Part shown: piece after piece, positions 1 through 5,626 of the stretch
Layout: each line of letters begins with the position of its first letter
Numbering within the stretch: the first letter of the stretch is position 1
NCBI GenBank assembly: GCA_051953655.1
Contig: JBQCIO010000076.1
Span: 1 to 7,357 of the forward strand
Source of the DNA: JBQCHF01 sp051953655
GTDB taxonomy: Bacteria > Actinomycetota > Actinomycetes > Motilibacterales > Motilibacteraceae
Direction of reading: 5' to 3'
Length of the DNA: 7,357 bases
Program-made: the position numbers and the translations under genes
Notes under the pieces: generated by a model
Databases searched by the model: none
What the model was told of the DNA's origin: nothing
What the model saw: only the letters and a program-made list of their open reading frames with translations

Positions 1-22
1 ACCGCGACAGATCTGTCGCGGT
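1..22. repeat. Perfect 22-base palindrome, probable operator
   Basis: The first 11 bases (ACCGCGACAGA) are followed directly by their exact reverse complement, giving a two-fold symmetric site with no spacer. It lies beyond the 3' end of the ybaK-like gene and touches the window edge, so the gene it serves is probably off-window to the left. Dyads of this size and regularity are typical of operators for TetR-type and similar dimeric repressors; that is inference from form only. As an RNA hairpin it would be an 8-bp stem with an AGATCT loop, but no T-run follows on the plus strand, so a plus-strand terminator is less likely. Confidence 0.55.
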
Positions 23-33
23 AAGCAGGGAAG

Positions 34-51
34 GATCACGGGGACGTGATC
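34..51. repeat. Inverted repeat, 7-bp arms around a 4-base loop
   Basis: GATCACG (34-40) and CGTGATC (45-51) are exact reverse complements separated by GGGA. Its centre is 31 bases from the centre of the palindrome at the window edge. It could be a second operator-like dyad or a hairpin downstream of the minus-strand operon. The minus strand continues with CTTCCCTGCTT, which is only mildly T-rich, so an intrinsic terminator is weakly supported. Confidence 0.4.
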
Positions 52-80
52 GTTCCGAAGCGGGTCCGGCAGGGTGGGAG

Positions 81-98
81 GGCCGGGTCAGCCCGGCC
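81..98 (-). terminator. GC hairpin around the ybaK stop codon (weak terminator candidate)
   Basis: GGCCGGG (81-87) and CCCGGCC (92-98) form a perfect 7-bp stem with a four-base loop. The loop contains the TGA stop (88-90, minus strand) of the deacylase gene. There is no U-tract after it on the minus strand. It could slow or end transcription or protect the 3' end, but GC-only hairpins are common by chance in DNA of this composition. Confidence 0.25.
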
Positions 99-582
99 GG
101 CCGACCGGCGCGGTGGTGGCGCCGGTGACGGCGACCAGGTCGGCGGGGGCCAGCTCGAGGTCGAGGCCACGGCGCCCGCCGGACACCAGGATCGTGGCGT
201 GCGCCAGGGCGGAGGCGTCCAGGACGGTCGGCAGCGCCTTGCGCTGACCCACCGGGCTGATGCCGCCGACGACGTAGCCGGTGGTCCGCTCGGCCACCGT
301 CGGGTCGGCCATCGCGGCCTTCTTGCCGCCCACCGCGGCGGCCAGCGCCTTGAGGTCGAGCTGGCCGCTCACCGGCACCACCGCGACCACGAGCCGGCCG
401 TCGACGTCGGCCAGCAGGGTCTTGAACACCCGCTCCGGCTCCACGCCCAGCACCTGGGCGGCCTCCAGGCCGTAGGAGGGCGCCGACGGGTCGTGCTCGT
501 ACGCCCGCACCTCGAACGCCACGCCGGCCCGGGTGAGCGCCACCGTCGCCGGCGTGCCGCCCGCTGTCGCCCGCTTCGCCAC
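88..582 (-). CDS. ybaK: YbaK/EbsC-type Cys-tRNA(Pro) deacylase
   Basis: A 164-aa single-domain protein of the YbaK / prolyl-tRNA editing (INS-like) superfamily, the family's usual size. These cytoplasmic enzymes hydrolyse tRNA(Pro) mischarged with cysteine or similar small amino acids, acting in trans beside prolyl-tRNA synthetase. Visible family features are the segment VFKTLLADVDG with Lys54, which matches the conserved catalytic-site lysine of YbaK, then VVPVSGQLDLKALAAAVGGKK (about 69-88), and the signature GGISPVGQRK (106-115). The GTG start at 582 is chosen because GAGGAGGGG lies five bases upstream and the N-terminus then has normal length. It is the last gene of a leftward three-gene run, 31 bases after the MpaB-like gene. 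The exact substrate (Cys-tRNA(Pro) versus another mischarged tRNA) cannot be read from sequence; the family assignment is firm. Confidence 0.9.
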   Translation of the reverse strand: MAKRATAGGTPATVALTRAGVAFEVRAYEHDPSAPSYGLEAAQVLGVEPERVFKTLLADVDGRLVVAVVPVSGQLDLKALAAAVGGKKAAMADPTVAERTTGYVVGGISPVGQRKALPTVLDASALAHATILVSGGRRGLDLELAPADLVAVTGATTAPVGRPG

Positions 583-586
583 CAGT

Positions 587-611
587 TCCCCTCCTCGCGT
601 CGGCGAGGGGA
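587..611 (-). promoter_or_regulatory. Hairpin burying the ribosome binding site of the deacylase gene
   Basis: In the minus-strand transcript the Shine-Dalgarno sequence GAGGAGGGG (596-588) can pair in two exclusive ways. One is a 6-bp stem CCTCGC/GCGAGG (608-603 with 598-593) closed by a CGAC tetraloop. The other is a 7-bp stem TCCCCTC/GAGGGGA (611-605 with 593-587) with an 11-base loop. Either would cover the site between the MpaB-like stop and the GTG start. This could dampen translation or make it depend on the upstream ribosome. The pairing is seen directly; the role is inferred. Confidence 0.35.
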
Positions 612-613
612 CG

Positions 614-1543
614 CTACCGCGCGGTGCCGTCCGCCTCCGCGGGGGTTTCCGCCGGGCGGACGGGCTGGGCCGGGAAGGTCCCCAGCCGCTCGACGTCGTA
701 GCCGTGCGGGTAGCTGCGCACGGTGGCGGACTGGCGCGGGTAGCAGGGCTCCAGCCGCGGTGGCTGCCGCCGGACGTAGGCGCTGCGCAGCCGCAGCCCG
801 GCCCCGGCCAGGGCCCGCTCCACCCGGGTCGGGTGCGGGTAGCCGAAGGCGTCGAGGAGGTGGTCGTCCATCAGCGCGAACGCCAGCCGGCGCGACACCG
901 CCGCCGGGAGCAGGTGGTTGGGCGGGAAGGTGGCCATCAGTCGAAGGGTGGCGTCGGAGACCTCGCGCGCGCCGTCGTCGCGGCCGAAGTGCGTGCGCTC
1001 GTAGTCGTCGAGCAGGGTCTCGAACTCCGCGTAGGAGGCGGGGATGTCCTTGATCCCCATGTGCCGGCCGAGGTTGCGGTTGTAGTTGACCGACGCGCGG
1101 ACCTCGGCGGGGGTGAGGCGGCGCCAGCCGTAGGCGTCGATCCACCGGGTGGGCACCACCACGAAGGTGGACAGGACGTAGCGCAGGTCGTCGTTGGAGA
1201 TGTCGAAGGCGCCGTGCATGCGGTTCATCCGGCGCAGCGCCGCCCTGCCCTGCTCGCCGTCGAAGGTGTGCTCGAGGATGGCGTCGAGGATGATCACCGT
1301 GTCGTCGTAGCGCTTCTGCGTCCGGTCGGTGAGCTCGCGGGTCTGCGCGAGCAGCCGGCCGATCGTCGGCACGGCGTAGGTCCGGTAGAGCGCGAACGAG
1401 AGCGCCTGGTTCATGTCCCAGGGGAACTCGTGCGCCACGAGGATCCGGTAGATCTGGTGGAAGTCGGTCTCCGGGTCCAGCTCGGCGATCCGCCGGCTCC
1501 AGTGGTCCCGGCCACGTGTGTCGCCGACCCTGCTCCCGCCCAT
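614..1543 (-). CDS. MpaB-family (DUF2236) putative haem oxygenase
   Basis: A 309-aa, largely helical protein matching the oxygenase MpaB / DUF2236 family (related to the latex-clearing protein Lcp catalytic domain), typically about 270-400 aa. Members characterised so far are b-type haem oxygenases. Recognisable stretches are the N-terminal HQIYRILVAHEFPWDMNQAL, then RRMNRMHGAFDISNDDLRYV with His110 as the likely conserved haem-ligand-region histidine. These are followed by VPTRWIDAYGWRRLTPAEV and the helix with YNRNLGRHMGIKDIPASYAE, and a C-terminal half with FPPNHLLPAAVSRRLAFALMDDHLLDAFGYP. No signal peptide or clear membrane span is seen. ATG at 1543 is preferred because GAGGGGG sits five bases upstream; an in-frame ATG at 1573 would add ten residues. 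Substrate unknown. It lies 89 bases after the LON-domain gene, probably in the same transcript. Confidence 0.8.
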   Translation of the reverse strand: MGGSRVGDTRGRDHWSRRIAELDPETDFHQIYRILVAHEFPWDMNQALSFALYRTYAVPTIGRLLAQTRELTDRTQKRYDDTVIILDAILEHTFDGEQGRAALRRMNRMHGAFDISNDDLRYVLSTFVVVPTRWIDAYGWRRLTPAEVRASVNYNRNLGRHMGIKDIPASYAEFETLLDDYERTHFGRDDGAREVSDATLRLMATFPPNHLLPAAVSRRLAFALMDDHLLDAFGYPHPTRVERALAGAGLRLRSAYVRRQPPRLEPCYPRQSATVRSYPHGYDVERLGTFPAQPVRPAETPAEADGTAR

Positions 1544-1548
1544 CCCCG

Positions 1549-1555
1549 CCCCCTC
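1549..1555 (-). promoter_or_regulatory. Ribosome binding site deciding the MpaB-like start
   Basis: GAGGGGG on the minus strand ends five bases before the ATG at 1543. The alternative ATG at 1573 has only a run of G residues upstream and no clear purine-rich A/G core. This favours the shorter protein. Confidence 0.5.
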
Positions 1556-1632
1556 GGACCGCCCTGCCGGCATCCCCGCCGAGCCGAAGTGCACCACGTC
1601 CAGGCCGTGCCGTACCAGACCCGGGGCTGTCC

Positions 1633-2328
1633 TCAGTTGGGGACGACCTGCTGGCGGAGCAGGTCGACCGCCGGCAGCGACGGCAGCACGCGCAGCAGGG
1701 CGGCCTCCCGGCGCAGCAGCGCCAGCTCGGCGCGCAGCCGGTCCGCGACGCTCGGCTGCTCCAGCAGCCGCTGCTGGTCGGGCAGGTCGAGCACCATCGC
1801 CGCACCGACCAGGTAGCTCAGGGCCCGCGGGTCCTCCGGCACATCGGCCGGCTGCACCTCGACACCGTCGTCCAGCGCCGCGAGGCCGCCGCCGGACAGT
1901 GCCGCGCGGTAGCGGGCGAAGACCCGGGCGACGGAAGCCGCCACCACCGCGTCGGTGTCGCCGCGCCGCTCGTCGAGGAGCACGACCTCGCCCTGGGCGT
2001 AGGGCAGCGAGGTGTCCAGGTCCAGCAGCCGGAACCGCTCGCCGCCGGTGGCGACGATCTCGAACCGGCCGTCGGGCAGCGGGTCCACCCGGCGCAGGAC
2101 CGCGGTGCAGCCCACCGGGTAGAGGGCGCGCACGCCGTCGCTGCCGACCTCCCGCCCCTCGCGGATCGCGATGACGCCGAAGCGGCGCTCGGTCTCGGGA
2201 AGGTCCAGCAGGGCGCGGACCATGAGGCGGTAGCGCTCCTCGAACACGTGCAGCGGCAGCACCAGCCCGGGGAACAGCACGGTGCCCAGCGGGAACAGCG
2301 GGATCCGGTCCGTGCGGGCGGTGCTCAC
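1633..2328 (-). CDS. Stand-alone LON substrate-binding domain protein
   Basis: A 231-aa protein that is essentially only the N-terminal substrate-recognition domain of Lon protease. It opens with RIPLFPLGTVLFPGLVLPLH and continues VFEERYRLMVRALL, the classic start of the domain. It goes on with FGVIAIREGREVGSDGVRALYPVGCTAVL and GRFEIVATGGERFRLLDL. A helical C-terminal part (about residues 150-231) follows. The AAA+ ATPase and Ser-Lys protease domains of full Lon (about 780 aa) are absent, so it cannot be a protease by itself. Such solo LON-domain proteins are widespread in actinobacteria; role unestablished, possibly binding unfolded or damaged proteins. The GTG start at 2328 lacks a Shine-Dalgarno sequence, but TAGCCT lies six bases upstream, consistent with a leaderless transcript. 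First gene of the leftward run and divergent from hisD. Confidence 0.9.
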   Translation of the reverse strand: MSTARTDRIPLFPLGTVLFPGLVLPLHVFEERYRLMVRALLDLPETERRFGVIAIREGREVGSDGVRALYPVGCTAVLRRVDPLPDGRFEIVATGGERFRLLDLDTSLPYAQGEVVLLDERRGDTDAVVAASVARVFARYRAALSGGGLAALDDGVEVQPADVPEDPRALSYLVGAAMVLDLPDQQRLLEQPSVADRLRAELALLRREAALLRVLPSLPAVDLLRQQVVPN

Positions 2329-2334
2329 GGCACC

Positions 2335-2340
2335 AGGCTA
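2335..2340 (-). promoter_or_regulatory. Candidate -10 element for a leaderless LON-domain mRNA
   Basis: On the minus strand TAGCCT (matching TANNNT) is followed by six bases and then the GTG start codon at 2328. That spacing would place transcription start at or next to the GTG. No convincing -35 element is visible about 17 bases further upstream, and no Shine-Dalgarno sequence is present. Confidence 0.5.
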
Positions 2341-2424
2341 GGAGCGGGGGAGGCGCTGCGCCCGCCGAGCACGGTGGCGCGGTCGCCCCGCGGACGGTCG
2401 AGGGGCCGGTCCCGCGCCCGCCGG

Positions 2425-2430
2425 TAGACT
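2425..2430 (+). promoter_or_regulatory. Candidate -10 element for a leaderless hisD operon mRNA
   Basis: TAGACT (TANNNT) is followed by seven bases (CGCCGCC) and the GTG start of hisD at 2438, so the transcript would begin at the start codon. There is no Shine-Dalgarno sequence and no room for a leader peptide, attenuator or T-box before hisD if this is the only promoter. The -35 region is unremarkable GC-rich sequence. A ten-base direct repeat GCGCCCGCCG occurs at 2358-2367 and 2414-2423, the second just upstream of this element; it may be chance. Confidence 0.6.
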
Positions 2431-2437
2431 CGCCGCC

Positions 2438-3727
2438 GTGATCTCCCGCATCGACCTTCGTGGCAAGGAGACCGACCCGCGCGACGTCCTGCCGCGCGCG
2501 GCGCTCGACGTCGAGGCGGCCCTCGAGGCCGTGCGCCCGATCTGCGACGACGTCCGCCATCGCGGTGCCCAGGCGCTGCGCGAGATCACCGCCCGCTTCG
2601 ACGGTGTGGACCTCGAGAGCACCCGGGTGCCGGCCGAGGCGATCACCGCCGCGCTCGAGCAGCTCGACCCCGCGGTGCGCGCCGCGCTGGAGGAGGCCGT
2701 CCGCCGCGCCCGGCTGGTGCACGAGGCGCAGCGGCGCGAGGACGCCACCGTCACGGTCGCGCCCGGCGGCACCGTCACCGAGCGCTGGCTGCCGGTGCGC
2801 CGGGTGGGTCTCTACGTCCCGGGCGGCTTGGTCGCCTATCCCAGCAGCGTCGTGATGAACGTGGTGCCGGCGCAGGTCGCGGGGGTGCAGTCCCTGGCCG
2901 TGGCCAGCCCGCCGCAGAAGGAGTACGGCGGCCTGCCGCACCCCGCGGTGCTCGCCGCGTGCGCGCTGCTCGGCATCGACGAGGTGCACGCCGTGGGCGG
3001 GGCCCAGGCGGTGGCGATGTTCGCCTACGGCACCGAGGACTGCGAGCGCGCGGACCTGGTCACCGGCCCGGGCAACGTCTACGTCGCCGCGGCCAAGCGG
3101 CTGCTCAAGGGCGTCATCGGCATCGACTCCGAGGCCGGTCCCACCGAGATCGGCATCCTGGCCGACGACTCCGCCGACCCGGCCCACGTCGCCGCCGACC
3201 TGATCGCCCAGGCCGAGCACGACCCCAACGCCTCGTGCCTGCTGGTCACCCCCAGCCCCGAGCTGCTCGACGCGGTCGATGCCGCGCTGGCGCAGCAGCT
3301 GCCCACCACGCTGCACCGCGAGCGTGTGGAGACGGCGCTGTCCAACCAGTCCGCCTACGCCCTCGTCGACGACCTCGAGCAGGGGCTCACCGTGGTGGAC
3401 GAGTGGGCCGCGGAGCACCTCGAGGTGATCACCCGCGACGCCCGCAGCTGGGCGGACCGGGTGCGCAACGCCGGCGCGATCTTCGTGGGGCCCTGGGCCC
3501 CGGTGAGCCTGGGCGACTACCTCGCCGGCTCCAACCACGTGCTGCCCACCGGTGGCACCGCCCGGCACACCGGCGGGCTGTCGGTGCAGTCGTTCCTGCG
3601 CGGCATCCACGTCGTGGAGTACGACCGCGACGCGCTCGCCGCCGTCGCCGGGCACATCGACGCCCTGGGCGGCGCCGAGGACCTCGCCGCGCACGTGGCG
3701 GCGGTCCGTGCCCGGATCCCGCGGTGA
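2438..3727 (+). CDS. hisD: Histidinol dehydrogenase
   Basis: A 429-aa protein of the usual HisD length. It is the NAD- and zinc-dependent cytosolic enzyme that oxidises L-histidinol twice, through histidinal, to L-histidine, the last step of the pathway. All hallmark residues are present and fall at or one residue from E. coli numbering. They are Gln258 and His261 (in AQAEHDPNA), Glu326-His327 (in AAEHLEV, acid/base catalysis), Asp360 (in GDYLAGSNHVLPTGG) and His419 near the C-terminus; Gln, His, Asp and His419 are the zinc ligands. The motifs GPGNVYVAAAKR (210-221) and AGPTEIG (233-239) are also intact. The GTG at 2438 gives the expected N-terminus (MISRIDLRG) and sits seven bases after a TAGACT -10-like element. 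It is the first gene of the operon, and its stop overlaps the hisC start by GTGA. Confidence 0.98.
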   Translation: MISRIDLRGKETDPRDVLPRAALDVEAALEAVRPICDDVRHRGAQALREITARFDGVDLESTRVPAEAITAALEQLDPAVRAALEEAVRRARLVHEAQRREDATVTVAPGGTVTERWLPVRRVGLYVPGGLVAYPSSVVMNVVPAQVAGVQSLAVASPPQKEYGGLPHPAVLAACALLGIDEVHAVGGAQAVAMFAYGTEDCERADLVTGPGNVYVAAAKRLLKGVIGIDSEAGPTEIGILADDSADPAHVAADLIAQAEHDPNASCLLVTPSPELLDAVDAALAQQLPTTLHRERVETALSNQSAYALVDDLEQGLTVVDEWAAEHLEVITRDARSWADRVRNAGAIFVGPWAPVSLGDYLAGSNHVLPTGGTARHTGGLSVQSFLRGIHVVEYDRDALAAVAGHIDALGGAEDLAAHVAAVRARIPR

Positions 3728-4893
3728 GCGCCGGGTCGACGGGGGAGCGCACCTCGCTCGCGTCGCTGCCGCTGCGCGACGCGCTGCGCGGGCAGCAGCC
3801 CTACGGCGCCCCGCAGCTCGACGTCCCGGTGCGGCTCAACGTCAACGAGAACCCCTACGCGCCGTCGGAGTCGCTGGTCCAGGACGTCGCGGCGGCGGTG
3901 GCCACGGCCACCCGCGACCTCAACCGCTACCCCGACCGCGACGCGGTGGCGCTGCGGGCGGACCTCGCCGCCTACCTGCTGCGCGAGTCCGGGGTGCGGC
4001 TGGCGCCGGAGCAGGTGTGGGCGGCCAACGGCTCGAACGAGGTCATGCTGCAGCTCATGCAGGCCTTCGGCGGCCCGGGGCGCAGCGCGCTCGGGTTCGC
4101 GCCCACCTACTCGATGTACCCGGACTACTGCCGCGACTCCTCCACCGCCTGGCGCACCGCGCCGCGCCGGGCCGACTTCACCATCGACGTCGACGCCGCC
4201 GCGGCCGCCATCCGTGAGCAGCGGCCGACCCTGGTGCTGATCGCCTCGCCGAACAACCCCACCGGCACGGCCGTCGACGCCGACACGGTGAAGGCGCTCT
4301 ACGACGTCGTGTCGGAGGTCGACGGGCTGCTGGTGGTGGACGAGGCCTACGCCGAGTTCCGCCGCCCCGGTGTGCCGAGCGCGCTGGAGCTGCTGGCCGG
4401 CCGCCCCCGCCTGGTGGTCACCCGCACCATGAGCAAGGCCTTCGCGCTGGCCGGGGCGCGCCTGGGCTACCTCGCGGCCGACCCCGCCGTCGTCGACGCC
4501 GTCCAGCTGGTCCGGCTGCCGTACCACCTGTCCGCGGTCACCCAGGCCGTGGCGCGGGCCGCGCTGGCGCACACCGACGAGCTGCAGGCCGAGGTGGCCA
4601 CCCTGCGCGCCGAGCGCGACGCGATGGTGGAGTGGCTGCGCGGCCGCGGGCTCGAGGTGGCCGAGACCGACGCCAACTTCGCGCTGTTCGGGCGCTTCGC
4701 CGACCGGCACGCGGTCTGGGCCGCACTGCTCGAGCACGGCGTGCTGATCCGCGAGACCGGCCCCGAGGGCTGGCTGCGGGTCAGCGTCGGCACGCCCGAG
4801 GAGAACGCCGCGTTCCGCGCCGCCCTCGACGACGTCCTCACCACGACACCTGCCGGCTCCGCGCCGGCCCGCCCGGGAAGGACCGCCCCGTGA
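3724..4893 (+). CDS. hisC: Histidinol-phosphate aminotransferase
   Basis: A 389-aa fold-type I PLP-dependent aminotransferase. It converts imidazole-acetol phosphate plus glutamate to L-histidinol phosphate plus 2-oxoglutarate. Motifs in order are LNVNENPYAPSES near residue 40, RYPD, NGSNEVMLQL, ASPNNPTGT (Asn177-Asn178), VVDEAYAEF (Asp206, Tyr209; the Asp pairs with the PLP ring nitrogen), and TMSKAFALAGARLGY with the Schiff-base lysine Lys238. These are followed by DANFALF and the C-terminal LRVSVGTPEEN with Arg352. The GTG start overlaps the hisD stop (GTGA). No strong Shine-Dalgarno sequence is seen, so translation is probably coupled to hisD. The last 17 or so residues form a low-complexity Pro/Ala/Arg tail. 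Its codons contain the hisB ribosome binding site, so that site may be part of why the tail is there. Confidence 0.97.
   Translation: MSAGSTGERTSLASLPLRDALRGQQPYGAPQLDVPVRLNVNENPYAPSESLVQDVAAAVATATRDLNRYPDRDAVALRADLAAYLLRESGVRLAPEQVWAANGSNEVMLQLMQAFGGPGRSALGFAPTYSMYPDYCRDSSTAWRTAPRRADFTIDVDAAAAAIREQRPTLVLIASPNNPTGTAVDADTVKALYDVVSEVDGLLVVDEAYAEFRRPGVPSALELLAGRPRLVVTRTMSKAFALAGARLGYLAADPAVVDAVQLVRLPYHLSAVTQAVARAALAHTDELQAEVATLRAERDAMVEWLRGRGLEVAETDANFALFGRFADRHAVWAALLEHGVLIRETGPEGWLRVSVGTPEENAAFRAALDDVLTTTPAGSAPARPGRTAP
4875..4882 (+). promoter_or_regulatory. Ribosome binding site of hisB inside hisC
   Basis: GGGAAGGA ends seven bases before the GTG at 4890, within the last codons of hisC. It supports the overlapping start over any internal one. 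Confidence 0.6.
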
Positions 4894-5480
4894 GCCGTAC
4901 CGGCCGCGTGCAGCGCACCACCAAGGAGTCCGACGTCCTGGTCGAGGTCGACCTCGACGGCACCGGCACGGTCGACGTCGCCACGGGCGTCGGCTTCTAC
5001 GACCACATGCTGGCCCAGCTGGGCAAGCACGGGCTGTTCGACCTGGTGGTCAAGACCGAGGGCGACGTGCACGTCGACACCCACCACACCGTCGAGGACA
5101 CCGCCATCGCCCTGGGCGAGGCGTTCCGGCAGGCGCTGGGCGACAAGAGCGGCATCCGGCGCTTCGGCGACGCCCTGGTGCCGCTGGACGAGACCCTGGT
5201 GCGGGTGGCCGTCGACCTGTCCGGTCGGCCCTACGTCGTGCACTCCGAGCCCGAAGGGCTCGCGCCGATGATCGGCTCCTACGACACGTCGTTGACACAG
5301 CACGTGTGGGAGTCGTTCGCCCACACCGCCGCGATCTGCCTGCACGTCGACGTCCTGCGCGGGCGCAACGCCCACCACGTGGCCGAGGCCCAGTTCAAGG
5401 CGGTGGCGCGCGCCCTGCGCTCGGCGGTGGAGCTGGACCCGCGGGTGAGCGGGGTGCCCAGCACCAAGGGCAGCCTGTGA
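4890..5480 (+). CDS. hisB: Imidazoleglycerol-phosphate dehydratase (monofunctional)
   Basis: A 196-aa protein that dehydrates imidazole-glycerol phosphate to imidazole-acetol phosphate, the substrate of HisC. The two Mn-binding HHxxE motifs of the pseudo-duplicated fold are intact: DTHHTVEDT (His65, His66, Glu69) and NAHHVAEA (His162, His163, Glu166). The family stretches GFYDHML (His39), RFGDALVPLDE, SGRPYVVH and LTQHVWESFAHTA (His138) are also present. Length matches the monofunctional type; the N-terminal histidinol-phosphatase domain of enterobacterial HisB is absent, so the phosphatase must be encoded elsewhere. The family forms 24-subunit cytosolic assemblies. The GTG start overlaps the hisC stop by GTGA, and a good Shine-Dalgarno sequence lies within hisC. 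Confidence 0.98.
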   Translation: MSRTGRVQRTTKESDVLVEVDLDGTGTVDVATGVGFYDHMLAQLGKHGLFDLVVKTEGDVHVDTHHTVEDTAIALGEAFRQALGDKSGIRRFGDALVPLDETLVRVAVDLSGRPYVVHSEPEGLAPMIGSYDTSLTQHVWESFAHTAAICLHVDVLRGRNAHHVAEAQFKAVARALRSAVELDPRVSGVPSTKGSL

Positions 5481-5626
5481 GCTTCGCGCTGCTCGCGCTG
5501 TGCGGGTTCCTCATCGGCGGCGCCTGGTCCCTGCGCGGCCAGGGACGCAAGGGTCCGGCTCTGGTGCTGGCGTTCTTCGCGCTGCTCGCCGGGGTCGGCG
5601 GCGTCCTCTGGGCGGTCGACAAGTGA
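5477..5626 (+). CDS. Small two-helix membrane protein in the his operon
   Basis: A 49-aa reading frame that I cannot assign to a named family. It has two hydrophobic segments, about residues 3-19 (FALLALCGFLIGGAWSL) and 28-47 (ALVLAFFALLAGVGGVLWAV), joined by a basic turn, RGQGRKG. The positive-inside rule would put the turn in the cytoplasm and both ends outside. Both ends are tightly fixed: its GTG overlaps the hisB stop as GTGA, and its TGA overlaps the hisH start in the same way. AAGGG at 5466-5470 can serve as ribosome binding site. The double overlap and the clean hydrophobic pattern argue it is a real gene. Its role is unknown; none of the His enzymes around it is a membrane protein. 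Confidence 0.8.
   Translation: MSFALLALCGFLIGGAWSLRGQGRKGPALVLAFFALLAGVGGVLWAVDK

Noticed and set aside
46..1816. Long plus-strand frames opposite the leftward operon
   Set aside because: They mirror real minus-strand genes with recognised families and have repetitive composition and no motifs.
1633..2328. Truncated Lon protease pseudogene
   Set aside because: The domain is complete, the frame is intact with a proper start and stop, and solo LON-domain proteins of about this size are an established family. No remnant of ATPase or protease domains follows downstream.
2329..2437. Histidine leader peptide, attenuator or T-box before hisD
   Set aside because: No run of His codons and no T-box or terminator-like structure is visible. 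The apparent -10 element sits directly before the start codon, leaving no leader.
614..3694. A 1026-codon open frame on the minus strand spanning the MpaB-like gene, the LON gene and most of hisD
   Set aside because: Only the part from 1543 down is protein-like. The rest is an antisense or off-frame shadow of the LON gene and hisD kept open by high GC, with low-complexity composition.
2959..3723. Extension of hisC about 255 codons upstream in frame
   Set aside because: The upstream part is Arg/Gly/Pro-rich frame-shadow of hisD. Normal HisC begins at the GTG at 3724, which overlaps the hisD stop.
3517..4737. 406-codon minus-strand frame opposite hisC
   Set aside because: Low-complexity Gly/Arg/Val/His-rich sequence typical of antisense shadows of high-GC genes. 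There is no recognisable domain, and it lies wholly opposite hisD/hisC.
4890..5480. Bifunctional HisB with phosphatase domain
   Set aside because: At 196 aa only the dehydratase domain is present, and the preceding frame is HisC with its own complete set of motifs.
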